Shown here: positions 1 through 7,940 of the stretch, piece by piece
Numbering within the stretch: the stretch's first letter is position 1
Layout of the letters: every line of letters starts with the position of its first letter
Assembly: GCF_029688925.1 (NCBI RefSeq)
Contig: NZ_JARUKY010000009.1
Location: 124,001-188,000 of the forward strand
Reading direction: 5' to 3'
From: Evansella sp. AB-P1
GTDB taxonomy: Bacteria > Bacillota > Bacilli > Bacillales > Salisediminibacteriaceae
DNA: 64,000 nucleotides
Translations under genes and position numbers: made by a program
Notes under the pieces: generated by a model
What the model was told of the DNA's origin: nothing
The model's input: only the letters and a program-made list of their open reading frames with translations
Database searches by the model: none

Positions 1-2
1 TC

Positions 3-1421
3 TTTGGTTCGATTCCGGGATTAACTGCTACGATGGGAGTCGCCTTGTTACTTCCCGTTACATTTGGTTTAGGACCTGTTGCTGGTATCTTGTTGCTTGT
101 TGGTGTTTATGTTGGGGGAATATCAGGTGGACTAGTTGCGGCAACTCTTCTCGGTATACCTGGAACTCCCTCTTCCATTGCAACGACGTTTGATGCATAT
201 CCAATGTCAAAGAATGGAGAACCTGTCCGAGCAATGGGGATTGGAATAGTTGCATCACTTATAGGTGGTATTTTTAGTTTCATTATTTTGATAACTATTT
301 CTCCCTTTATCGCAAGAATTGCCGTAAAAATGGGACCCTCTGAGTATGTTGCATTGATTTTCTTAGCATTAACATTGATTGCAGTATTATCTTCTGGCAA
401 CATGATTAAAGGGATTACATCTGGAATTATTGGGATGTCCTTAGCACTAATTGGTTTTGCCCCTATTGACGGTACTGCAAGATATACTTTCGGACAATTA
501 CAATTAACTGCAGGAATTGACCTACTGCCACTTATCATGGGATTGTTTGCAATCACCCAAATTCATATGGAAATTCAGAAGGGGGAAATAAGTAAAGAAA
601 TCAATCTTAAAGTAAAAGGCTTTGCTGTCTCCATTAAGGAGTTACTAAATAACACAATAAACTTACTTCGTTCCTCCTCCATTGGTGTTGCTCTAGGAAT
701 GCTTCCAGGAATGGGGAGTGGCGCATCAAACCTAATTGCTTATGCTCAAGCAAAACAAGCCTCTAAAAATCCAGAGAAGTTTGGAAAAGGAGCTCCAGAA
801 GGAATTTATGCTTCTGAATCAGCCAATAATGCAAGTGTTGGTGGTGCTCTAGTACCTATGATGACTCTTGGAATACCAGGGGATAGTGTAACAGCCATTC
901 TTTTGGGTGGATTTATGATCCACGGTATTCAGCCAGGACCATTGTTGTTTACAAATAACGCAGGAATAGTAAATGTTGTGTTCATAGGGTTCTTTTTGTC
1001 TATTATTATTGTATTTATTCTACAATTTTTAGGAATGCGTCTATTTCCTAAAATCCTTACTATACCTCAACATTTCCTATATCCTATATTGTTGACCATG
1101 ACTGTGGTTGGTGCTTTTGCAATGAACCATCGTATTTTCGATGTATGGATCATGCTCATCTTTGGAGTTGTAGGTTTTATTTTAATAAAAAATAATTACC
1201 CTATAGCCCCACTTATTTTAGGCTTTGTATTGGGACCGATGTTTGAAATATATTTAAGAAGAGCTTTCATGGCTGCTTCTAACCCTATTGAAATTTTATA
1301 CAGTCCAGTGGCCGTAATCTTAATAACAGCTGCAATTGTAATATTAATCGTAACAACCGTAAGAGAAGTGAAAGATGTAAGAAAAAAAAGGAAAACAACT
1401 CCTCCAAATATTAATATTTGA
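3..1421 (+). CDS. TctA-family tripartite transporter permease (5' end cut by window)
   Basis: Large membrane subunit of a tripartite tricarboxylate transporter (TTT), which takes up organic acids with a small membrane subunit and a periplasmic-type binding protein. The frame is open from position 3; the first ATG at 33 is internal, because the codons before it read GSIPGLTAT, matching the glycine-rich start of TctA proteins. About 472 residues are visible against roughly 500 for the family. Family marks are a conserved GIPGTPSS segment near residue 48, GMLPGMGSG in the middle, ALVPMMTLGIPGDS in the second half, and about ten hydrophobic segments. The C-terminus ends in a basic tail. The partner genes must lie upstream of the window. 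The substrate cannot be told from sequence. Confidence 0.88.
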   Translation, partial: FGSIPGLTATMGVALLLPVTFGLGPVAGILLLVGVYVGGISGGLVAATLLGIPGTPSSIATTFDAYPMSKNGEPVRAMGIGIVASLIGGIFSFIILITISPFIARIAVKMGPSEYVALIFLALTLIAVLSSGNMIKGITSGIIGMSLALIGFAPIDGTARYTFGQLQLTAGIDLLPLIMGLFAITQIHMEIQKGEISKEINLKVKGFAVSIKELLNNTINLLRSSSIGVALGMLPGMGSGASNLIAYAQAKQASKNPEKFGKGAPEGIYASESANNASVGGALVPMMTLGIPGDSVTAILLGGFMIHGIQPGPLLFTNNAGIVNVVFIGFFLSIIIVFILQFLGMRLFPKILTIPQHFLYPILLTMTVVGAFAMNHRIFDVWIMLIFGVVGFILIKNNYPIAPLILGFVLGPMFEIYLRRAFMAASNPIEILYSPVAVILITAAIVILIVTTVREVKDVRKKRKTTPPNINI

Positions 1422-1443
1422 TAGACTCTCTTTAAGACGACAA

Positions 1444-1472
1444 TTGACAATGTGTGGAAGCTAGCATAAAAT
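1444..1472 (+). promoter_or_regulatory. Sigma-A promoter of the ABC-F gene
   Basis: TTGACA at 1444-1449, a 17-nt spacer, and TAAAAT at 1467-1472. Transcription should begin near 1479, giving an untranslated leader of about 250 nt before the ABC-F start codon. The perfect -35 box and ideal spacing make this a strong constitutive promoter, which fits control by attenuation downstream. Confidence 0.8.
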
Positions 1473-1478
1473 GGCAGT

Positions 1479-1704
1479 AACATGTATGAAAGGGTGACTT
1501 TTACGACAATGAAGTACTAATCCTATTTTTCAAAAGCTATCAATTGAAGGTGTTTTTCGCAGCCGTGGTGCTGCTTTATTAGGAGTGCCTTCAATGAACG
1601 TTTTTAGAATAGGATTATATTTCTATAGTTAAACCGAAACAGAGTTCGTCTCTTTTTTGGCGTACCTATGCCTCCTATTCTAATTTCTAGATGGGGGCAT
1701 TTTT
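1479..1704 (+). promoter_or_regulatory. Ribosome-dependent transcription attenuator leader of the Vga-like gene
   Basis: A three-codon leader ORF (ATG AAG TAC TAA, 1509-1520) follows a purine-rich ribosome site (AAAGGGTGA, 1489-1497). Its stop codon lies in the 5' arm of a 12-bp stem (1518-1529 with 1606-1617) that encloses two further hairpins (1543-1550 with 1588-1595; 1559-1563 with 1570-1574). The 3' arm of the big stem (1604-1614) is also perfectly complementary over 11 nt to 1673-1683, inside the terminator hairpin at 1668-1700. A ribosome stalled on the leader ORF would cover the 5' arm, free the 3' arm, and so block the terminator. Short leader ORFs of this type are known for ABC-F genes such as vmlR and lmo0919; the mechanism here is inferred from pairing alone. 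Confidence 0.75.
1668..1704 (+). terminator. Leader terminator of the attenuator
   Basis: The arms at 1668-1678 and 1691-1700 pair with one G-U pair and are followed by a T-run at 1700-1704. The hairpin sits 27 nt before the ABC-F start codon and is the off-state structure of the leader. Confidence 0.7.
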
Positions 1705-1730
1705 ATGTCTCCAGAAAAGGAGATGATACG

Positions 1731-3305
1731 ATGTTGTTAATGGATGCTACGAATATTAAACACTATGTCATAGATCGATTACTTTTGGATATACCCAAGC
1801 TTCAAATTTTTTCAAAGGACCGTATAGGTCTTGTTGGAAAAAATGGAACGGGAAAAACCACACTGATGAATATACTTGCAAAAAGAATTACCCCAAGCGA
1901 AGGTTCCGTTAACATGGAAGGAACATACGACATTTTACCTCAGCTGAAGAGATCAGATACAACAAAAAGTGGTGGAGAGATAACACAGGAATATATTACT
2001 GCAGCACTAAGTAAGGATCCTGCCATTTTATTTGCTGATGAGCCTACCACAAACCTAGATACAAATCATATTGAATGGGTAGAAAAAAAACTTGCAAATT
2101 GGCAAGGAGCTCTCGTGATTGTCTCTCATGATCGGGCTTTTTTAGATGCCCTTTGCACAACTATTTGGGAGATCAGTGCGGCTGGAAAGCTTACCGTACA
2201 CAAAGGAAACTACTCCGATTTTTCCACCAAAAAAGAGCTAGAGAAGCAACAACACGAAATGGCTTATGAAAAATATCAAAGGAAGAAAAAACAATTAGAA
2301 GAAGCCATAGATAGAAAATCAAATAAAGCAGATAAAGCAACGAAAAAACCGAAAAGTTTGAGCTCATCGGAGGCAAAAATAACTGGATCTAAACCCTATT
2401 TTGCTAAAAAGCAGAAAAAACTGCAGCAAAATGCAAAAGCAATCGAAACGAGATTGGAAAAGCTAGAGAAGGTTGAAAAGCCCTTTGAAACGAAGGGAAT
2501 TAAGATGACCCTTCCAAATGAGGAGGATGTTAAGGGGCGAATTCTTTTACGTGCAGTAGAAGCTACTGGAATGGCTGGAAGTCGGAAGCTTTGGGATCCT
2601 GTATCCTTCCATATTCTTGGCGGAGAAAAGCTTGCCATTATTGGACCAAATGGTAGTGGCAAAACAACATTAGTGAAAATGATAATGAACAAATCTGAAA
2701 GTCTATCCCTTTCACCTTCAATGAAAATCGGATATTTTAGTCAAAATCTTAGTATATTGAATACGAACAGTTCCATATTGGAAAATGTTCAGACTACCTC
2801 TATTCAGGACGAAACGTTCATTCGTACCGTCCTTGCTAGACTTCACTTTAAGAGAGACGACGTGTATAAAAAAGTTGACGTACTTAGTGGTGGTGAACGT
2901 GTAAAGGTAGCTTTAGCTAAACTATTTGTTAGTAATAGTAACACGTTAGTTTTAGACGAACCAACGAACTACCTAGACATTGAAGCTGTGGAAGCTCTAG
3001 AGGGACTTTTACAGGAATATGAGGGAACCGTACTATTCGTCTCTCATGATCGGCGATTTGTAGAGAATATAGCTACCCGAATTCTAGCCATTAAACATCA
3101 GAAAATAGAATTATTTGATGGCACCTTGCAGCAATATCACGCTTACGAACCTGCTCAGGAACGTGATCTTTCGGTGGAAAAACTGGCTGTTCTAGAGACG
3201 AAAATTGCAGACGTTTTAAGTCGTCTCAGTATTGAACCAACTGCTGAACTAGAAGCTGAATTCCAAAAGCTATTATCAGAAAAACGGAGGCTAAAAAAAC
3301 TGTAA
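1731..3305 (+). CDS. vga: Vga-type ABC-F ribosome protection protein
   Basis: A cytoplasmic ABC-F ATPase of 524 residues with no membrane domain. ABC-F proteins of the Vga group bind the ribosomal E site and displace lincosamides, streptogramin A and pleuromutilins. The start is the ATG at 1731, eight bases after AAAAGGAG; a longer frame from 1668 would begin inside the leader terminator. Visible marks are the N-terminal NIKHYV segment, Walker A GKNGTGKTT, the shortened first signature TKSGGE, ADEPTTNLD, a lysine-rich coiled linker (about residues 180-260), a second Walker A GPNGSGKTT, LSGGERVKVALAK and LVLDEPTNYLD. These residues and the C-terminal ending closely resemble Vga(A), which is of the same length. 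Which drugs it covers is an inference from family; the attenuator supports inducible expression. Confidence 0.9.
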   Translation: MLLMDATNIKHYVIDRLLLDIPKLQIFSKDRIGLVGKNGTGKTTLMNILAKRITPSEGSVNMEGTYDILPQLKRSDTTKSGGEITQEYITAALSKDPAILFADEPTTNLDTNHIEWVEKKLANWQGALVIVSHDRAFLDALCTTIWEISAAGKLTVHKGNYSDFSTKKELEKQQHEMAYEKYQRKKKQLEEAIDRKSNKADKATKKPKSLSSSEAKITGSKPYFAKKQKKLQQNAKAIETRLEKLEKVEKPFETKGIKMTLPNEEDVKGRILLRAVEATGMAGSRKLWDPVSFHILGGEKLAIIGPNGSGKTTLVKMIMNKSESLSLSPSMKIGYFSQNLSILNTNSSILENVQTTSIQDETFIRTVLARLHFKRDDVYKKVDVLSGGERVKVALAKLFVSNSNTLVLDEPTNYLDIEAVEALEGLLQEYEGTVLFVSHDRRFVENIATRILAIKHQKIELFDGTLQQYHAYEPAQERDLSVEKLAVLETKIADVLSRLSIEPTAELEAEFQKLLSEKRRLKKL

Positions 3306-3330
3306 CGTCCTGTTTAAAGCGATAATCAAT

Positions 3331-3386
3331 GTGTTGCCTTCTCCATCGAGGTAGAGTAAAAGTACTCCCTTGGCGAGAGGCAACAC
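3331..3386 (+). repeat. Inverted repeat between vga-like gene and GNAT gene
   Basis: Nine-base arms, GTGTTGCCT (3331-3339) and AGGCAACAC (3378-3386), enclose a 38-nt loop that can fold further. No T-run follows, so it is a weak terminator candidate. It could instead be a leader structure of the GNAT gene starting at 3418. A lone copy of the ACGTCCTGT motif lies just before it (3304-3312). Confidence 0.45.
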
Positions 3387-3417
3387 AATAAAATTTAAAA
3401 TAGAAGGATGATCAATA

Positions 3418-4170
3418 ATGGATACGATCTCATTTCATGACATTAACAAACTAGGAAATATTGTTGAAGAAACAGAACTATATAGGCAGTTTCACTTTCA
3501 AAAAATGCTCATTATGTACGATAGCAATTATTTAGAGTTTAAGAGGATGCCTTCCTTATTAGAGTTTAAAGAAAAAGAGAACTATTTGAAATCGTATCAC
3601 CAAAAATATAAACAAAATCACTTAAAGTTTCATTTTCCTGAAAATGAAAAACTATCGGAGGAACTAAAAAACTACCTTGCCAACTCTCCATACGATATCG
3701 GCTTTAATGAACTATATACCATTTTGCCTAGTCAGTTCCCTTATGTAGATTCTAACGGAAAAATTGATATCCAAGTGGTAACGAACAGAAATCTACAGGC
3801 ATTTCTAGATTTAAACTACAAACATGACTCGGAATATGGTAAGCAGTATGCTATTGAAAAAGGAGAACTTCTAAAGGAGCAATTTCACGACTCAAAACAT
3901 TTACAGCTTGTAGCCAATTATGAAGGCATTTCAGTAGGCTATGTGCACATTATAATTTCCGACGGGATAGTGGAAATAGACAATCTCCATGTTGACCAGC
4001 CGTATCAGAAAAAAGGAATAGGTAGCCAGCTACAGAAAGCTGTAATGGATACCTTTCCTGACAAAAGGGTAATTTTAATTGCTGATGGGGAAGACACACC
4101 AAAGGAGATGTATCGGAAGCAAAACTATCAATACATGGGCTATCAATATGAAGCATTAAAAACTTATTAA
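3418..4170 (+). CDS. GNAT-family N-acetyltransferase
   Basis: Predicted cytoplasmic acetyl-CoA-dependent acyltransferase of 250 residues. The C-terminal half carries the GNAT fold: a central strand (LQLVANYEGISVGYVHI), a following strand ending in LHVDQPYQ, and the acetyl-CoA pyrophosphate loop QKKGIG. The N-terminal 110 residues form a separate aromatic-rich region of the kind seen in Bacillus YobR-like proteins. A ribosome site AGAAGG (3402-3407) supports the ATG at 3418. The gene stands alone, downstream of the ABC-F gene and on the same strand. The substrate is unknown; resistance, toxin or metabolite acetylation are all possible. Confidence 0.75.
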   Translation: MDTISFHDINKLGNIVEETELYRQFHFQKMLIMYDSNYLEFKRMPSLLEFKEKENYLKSYHQKYKQNHLKFHFPENEKLSEELKNYLANSPYDIGFNELYTILPSQFPYVDSNGKIDIQVVTNRNLQAFLDLNYKHDSEYGKQYAIEKGELLKEQFHDSKHLQLVANYEGISVGYVHIIISDGIVEIDNLHVDQPYQKKGIGSQLQKAVMDTFPDKRVILIADGEDTPKEMYRKQNYQYMGYQYEALKTY

Positions 4171-4211
4171 AAAGGCATTCCTTTCTCCTTTTATAAATAT
4201 TTATAATGATA

Positions 4212-4321
4212 AACGTAGTAGTAGGTAACGATTGCAACCAAGATGGAAATATGTGCTCATGCACTTTTCCATCTCCATGCAAAGGAAACCTTATCTGCAA
4301 ATGCAATAATTTGACTACGTT
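4212..4321. repeat. Nested inverted repeats between convergent genes
   Basis: Outer arms AACGTAGT (4212-4219) and ACTACGTT (4314-4321) enclose a strong hairpin: nine paired bases (4241-4249 with 4266-4274) topped by GTGC-TCAT-GCAC (4253-4264). It lies between the converging GNAT and EAL genes, so a bidirectional terminator is the simplest reading. The nesting is more elaborate than a plain terminator and there is only an AT-rich tail (4321-4332). Confidence 0.45.
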
Positions 4322-4342
4322 ATTATTATTTCCCTTTGGCTA

Positions 4343-5296
4343 TTAAATCGCAATATTCTCTGTCGGTCTACCAAGAGCATAACCTTGACCAAAGTGGACT
4401 CCAATTTCTCGTATATAATTCAGATCATCAACTTGCTCAATCCCCTCTGCTATTACTTTTGTTCCTGATTCATTAGCGAATTCTAATAATAAGCTAGTCA
4501 TCTTTTGAAGACTTTCTTTTTTACTAATATTATCTATTAGTGAACGATCCAATTTAATAAATTCTGGCTTAATATGTACGATTGACTTTAAGCTGTTAAA
4601 ACCGCTTCCTGCATCGTCTACCGCGATACGAAACCCTTGGGAACGATAATTGGACAGGACCCTTTCAAACATTACATAATCGGAAACAGCTTGTTTTTCA
4701 GTTATTTCAAAGATTATTTGACTCGGATGAATGTTTAATTGTTTCAGTAGCTTCATTGTTTCCCCACTTTTGTAGTCTGAATCCATTAATACCTGAGGAT
4801 GGATGTTTAAGAATAATAATCTACTTCTATGTTCTTTCTGATCAGACGTACTTTCATAAAATTTGGCAATGGAGAGATTTCTACATAATAGATCTAGATG
4901 AAATACTTGATTAGTCTGACCAATAAACTCATAAAAATTTTCAGTAGTGGGAAACCACTTAGACATAGGGGGGCGATTTAAAGCTTCATAACCAATTGGT
5001 TCATCTTCTTGAAGTTGATAGATAGGTTGAAAAAAGGTTTTTAATTTATTTTCCCTCATAATATTTTTTAATTCAATAAATTTTAATAGTCTATTAAAGT
5101 CGTTATTTTTCCTTTTCCTACAATATAGAATGTAGGAAAGCACATCAGAAAATCCAGCTTTCATCTTTATACTTTTATTCATGGAATAATTTACACATCC
5201 CCTGTAGATATTTGTTAATGTATGTCCTATATATACTATCAGCACTTTGTTAACTATTGATAAATATTTTGTAAATATTTTGTAATCGATTATCAC
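4343..5296 (-). CDS. EAL-domain cyclic-di-GMP phosphodiesterase
   Basis: Predicted hydrolase of the second messenger c-di-GMP. The EAL domain spans about residues 84-315 of 317 and keeps the expected catalytic set: EALNR (104-108), N164 in NIHP, E197 in FEITE, D227-D228 in DDAGSGF, K248, E284 in AEGIE, and Q304 in GQGYALGRP. It should therefore be active. The first 80 residues are basic and mildly hydrophobic with no recognised sensor domain. The longest frame begins with a GTG at 5296 that has poor spacing to its purine run; ATG at 5182 is a possible later start. No GGDEF partner gene is near. It runs toward the GNAT gene and away from the fusion gene at 5399. Confidence 0.85.
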   Translation of the reverse strand: MIIDYKIFTKYLSIVNKVLIVYIGHTLTNIYRGCVNYSMNKSIKMKAGFSDVLSYILYCRKRKNNDFNRLLKFIELKNIMRENKLKTFFQPIYQLQEDEPIGYEALNRPPMSKWFPTTENFYEFIGQTNQVFHLDLLCRNLSIAKFYESTSDQKEHRSRLLFLNIHPQVLMDSDYKSGETMKLLKQLNIHPSQIIFEITEKQAVSDYVMFERVLSNYRSQGFRIAVDDAGSGFNSLKSIVHIKPEFIKLDRSLIDNISKKESLQKMTSLLLEFANESGTKVIAEGIEQVDDLNYIREIGVHFGQGYALGRPTENIAI

Positions 5297-5398
5297 CTTC
5301 TCCCTTTCAATACCCTACTCTTTTTTGTTACCATAAAAAGAACAGTCAAAGTAAGGGGAAGGCGAAATTGTCCTTACTGAAATGGGAGGATTTAATTA

Positions 5399-6601
5399 AT
5401 GGATGACGGTTATTTGTACGTACTAATAAACCCTTCTATAGAGGGAAATGTAAAAATAGGGACGTGTAAACAAGACCCCGCTTCTATACTAGATGAATTG
5501 ACGAAAGAACCGAATGTAGCAACCAACTCCACTTTAGTCTATCGAGATTATGTTGAAAGAAATTGTGAGATTCTTGAAAAAGAAATTTATCGTAATTTAC
5601 TAGAATCCTATAGCGTTCAACAGGATGACCTTGGTTTTTTAAAAGTGGAGCCGTATGAAGCAATTGAATGCATCCAAAAAGTGAAAAGTAGCCCGTTGCC
5701 AATTTCACATACAAGTTCCATGCAAAATGATATTCCTAAAAGGGCATTCGAGTTATTTGATGAAGCGTGTAACTATTATTACGGTCGAGGAAGCACGGTG
5801 CAAGATTATAGAGAGGCAGAAAATCTATTTAAACAATCTAGTGAGCTCGGCGTTCTCCCTTCCTACATATATTTAGGACGAATCTATGAATACGGCGATG
5901 GTGGTGATCCAAACATAAAGAAAGCTTTAGAATACTATGAAGCTGGGGTGAGAAGCGGTAGCAATGTATGTAACGCTAAAATTGCCTGTCTTTATTGGAG
6001 AGATACCGAGATAAAAGACATTGAGATTGGGAAAAAATATTGGAAGACGTATTTTAAACAGTTAGACCATAGTATTATCACAAAGGATGATTATGCTAAC
6101 TTTTCTTTCTATCTTTCCTTATCGAAAGAGAATCACTTGGAGATAGATTATAAGGATATTTTAGGAGCATATAAAAAGCCATTGTTAAAGCTTCTACAAA
6201 TACGTAAAGATGTTTGCCTTGAGCAGCACGCTGGTAACCAACCATTTAGAGACTATATGTTAAGCATCATTCATGAAGAAATGGATTTTGTTGATGCTTT
6301 GGCGCCTGTCCACTTAGAGGATGGATACAGTAATTTTGCCATTAGCTCAGATCTTCTTCATATTACAAATATGGGAACGATACTCCTAGCAGATGTGGAG
6401 AGAGGAGCCTTTCATGTAGGAGATGATCTCGAAATTTCAGCACCTGGCATCTCTGTAAAATCTACTATAAAAAAAATTGATAAATACGGCCAATTCATCG
6501 AAAAAGCTTCTGAGGGAGATAGCGTAGGGTTCCTTGTTACAGGTAGTGAAGAAGAACTAAAATTCGTAAAATTGGGTGCTTCCATTTTAAAAAGTATATG
6601 A
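5399..6601 (+). CDS. GIY-YIG-like / Sel1 repeat / EF-Tu domain II-like fusion protein
   Basis: A 400-residue protein with three recognisable parts. Residues 4-92 resemble the T5orf172 branch of GIY-YIG domains (YLYVLINPS, then VKIG, then an EKEI helix and a closing FLKVEPYEA). The usual catalytic arginine after the DP turn is absent (DPASILDEL), so nuclease activity is doubtful. Residues 112-220 are helical Sel1-like repeats. Residues 314-382 look like domain II of elongation factor Tu: DLLHITNMGTILLADVERG and the following VGDDLEI and GDSVGFLVTG match in order the equivalent part of the tuf product in this window. There is no GTPase domain. A GGGAGG site precedes the ATG. The function is unknown; RNA or aminoacyl-tRNA contact is only a guess from the barrel. 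Confidence 0.7.
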   Translation: MDDGYLYVLINPSIEGNVKIGTCKQDPASILDELTKEPNVATNSTLVYRDYVERNCEILEKEIYRNLLESYSVQQDDLGFLKVEPYEAIECIQKVKSSPLPISHTSSMQNDIPKRAFELFDEACNYYYGRGSTVQDYREAENLFKQSSELGVLPSYIYLGRIYEYGDGGDPNIKKALEYYEAGVRSGSNVCNAKIACLYWRDTEIKDIEIGKKYWKTYFKQLDHSIITKDDYANFSFYLSLSKENHLEIDYKDILGAYKKPLLKLLQIRKDVCLEQHAGNQPFRDYMLSIIHEEMDFVDALAPVHLEDGYSNFAISSDLLHITNMGTILLADVERGAFHVGDDLEISAPGISVKSTIKKIDKYGQFIEKASEGDSVGFLVTGSEEELKFVKLGASILKSI

Positions 6602-6655
6602 AACGATCGTACAGCTCATAGTAATAATTTTTTCCCGGGACGAATGGGGACGGTT

Positions 6656-6787
6656 GGACGGTTCCAACTTGCCATTTTGTACAAGGTAGATAAATTTCTT
6701 CACAAACGTAATATAAGAAGAGTGTGAAGACGATAAAAAAATCAATATACACTCTTCTTTCGAGAAACGGGCCAATGGGAACCGTCC
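6656..6787. repeat. REP-like GC-rich inverted repeat
   Basis: An 18-nt imperfect inverted repeat (6656-6673 and 6770-6787, about 14 matches, core GGACGGTTCC) brackets a second hairpin. GC-rich palindromes of this GGGACGGTTCC type occur in many Bacilli and are often mobilised by REP-associated (IS200-like) transposases. No transposase gene lies in this window. Confidence 0.5.
6715..6762 (+). terminator. Hairpin downstream of the fusion gene
   Basis: Perfect 11-bp arms (6715-6725 and 6749-6759) with a 23-nt loop, followed by a short T-run. It is 110 nt after the stop of the fusion gene and lies inside the REP-like repeat, so it may belong to the repeat rather than serve as a dedicated terminator. 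Confidence 0.4.
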
Positions 6788-6922
6788 CGGTTGGCCTCAA
6801 TTCTCGTTGGGTGTGTTGCTGTGGGATCGATCTTCTAGGGTTGAACCTTTATCCTCGATGTCTCTACACATAATGGGATTTATTGATGTTTGGTAATTTT
6901 ATTAGTGGAAAGGTGAATAAAA

Positions 6923-7321
6923 TTATCCTTGAAGTAATTGCATATAATACAATGTTTCACCTTCTAGTTCTACACTCAAAATACCTACATCTATTTCATT
7001 TTCACTAGTGAAGTAAATTTTTGTTCCAACTGGTAGTTTAGTAGCTGTATAATCTCTAAAAAATAACCAGTTTGTGGATTGGTTCTTTATTTCTCCGATT
7101 AGACCATGCTTTGTATACTCCTCCTTTCTCTCTTGGAACCATTCAAGTTCTGTCACATTATTGTACATCATCCCATTATATTGAAAAACATCTGCATCAG
7201 AATTTCGATTTAGTACATCTCTTGCAGTCACTTTTCCGCCATCGGCTACACCGCAACCCAAAAGAAAAATCAAAGGTAAGATTACAAGTAAAAATGCAAT
7301 AAATGATTTTTTAATGGTCAA
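6923..7321 (-). CDS. Small predicted lipoprotein
   Basis: A 132-residue protein with a lysine-containing N-terminus, a hydrophobic stretch and a lipobox LLGC, so it should be exported, lipidated on cysteine and anchored outside the membrane. I chose the TTG at 7321, which follows GAAGGGAG closely and places the signal peptide directly at the N-terminus; the longer frame to 7375 adds 18 residues with no ribosome site. The mature part has no family I recognise. It contains a pattern DVFQYNGMMYNNVTELEW that resembles small secreted proteins handling cell-surface stress, but that is not a firm assignment. Confidence 0.6.
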   Translation of the reverse strand: MTIKKSFIAFLLVILPLIFLLGCGVADGGKVTARDVLNRNSDADVFQYNGMMYNNVTELEWFQERKEEYTKHGLIGEIKNQSTNWLFFRDYTATKLPVGTKIYFTSENEIDVGILSVELEGETLYYMQLLQG

Positions 7322-7467
7322 CACTCTCCCTTCAAATACACGCTTATTTAAGGTGAATTTTAAATTAAACATCATGTTAGAGAATATAACATCGTATGCT
7401 ACAAGGGGAAAATTTCTTTAAAATGGTTATCTTAGAAATCAACTCTTCAAACAGAAATGATTTCTGA

Positions 7468-7875
7468 TTAGTTATCACTATTATTCTTATCCTTTTCCAT
7501 TTCAAGTTTATTTAGTTTTTCCATTTCCTTTTCTCGTTTATTTAGTTTATCTATTTCTTCTTCAGACATTGGTTGAGTCTCTGAAAATTTAGCAATATAA
7601 GGATTTGATTTTAATAATTTATCAATATTCGTTTCATCAAACGTTCTATGCATATTGACAGAATGTGACTTATCTAATTTAGCTGTAAATTCGTTCCCTT
7701 GAATTTCAAAATGACCTTGTCCCAATCCTACAAGTCGATAGGCATCATCGATAACTGGACCCTCATATTTTACAAGGAATAATAATGCAGGTTTATTATT
7801 AATTAGTGGATCATGATCTCCTAGATCAATTTGCAATAATGTTAGTTTACTTATACCTTCAAGTTCTTTATTCAC
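7468..7875 (-). CDS. Hypothetical protein, possible fragment
   Basis: A 135-residue frame beginning with a GTG that has no visible ribosome site. The reading frame stays open upstream to about 7949, nearly to the stop of the gene at 7941. The C-terminal third is very charged, with repeats of the form EKEMEKLNK, and probably coiled. No family is recognised. It may be translated by coupling to the upstream ORF, or it may be the remnant of a longer gene. Confidence 0.4.
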   Translation of the reverse strand: MNKELEGISKLTLLQIDLGDHDPLINNKPALLFLVKYEGPVIDDAYRLVGLGQGHFEIQGNEFTAKLDKSHSVNMHRTFDETNIDKLLKSNPYIAKFSETQPMSEEEIDKLNKREKEMEKLNKLEMEKDKNNSDN

Positions 7876-7940
7876 ATCACGATAAATAGAATCAATTTGT
7901 ATTTCAGTCTTATAGAAAATAACATCACTATATTTAAATT

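Noticed and set aside
1668-1730. Longer N-terminus of the ABC-F protein
   Set aside because: The ATG at 1668 is the first base of the leader terminator stem. ATG 1731 has the ribosome site and matches the start of Vga proteins.
5484-5714. Minus-strand ORF inside the fusion gene
   Set aside because: It is a shadow of the coding frame at 5399-6601, with no ribosome site or recognisable domain.
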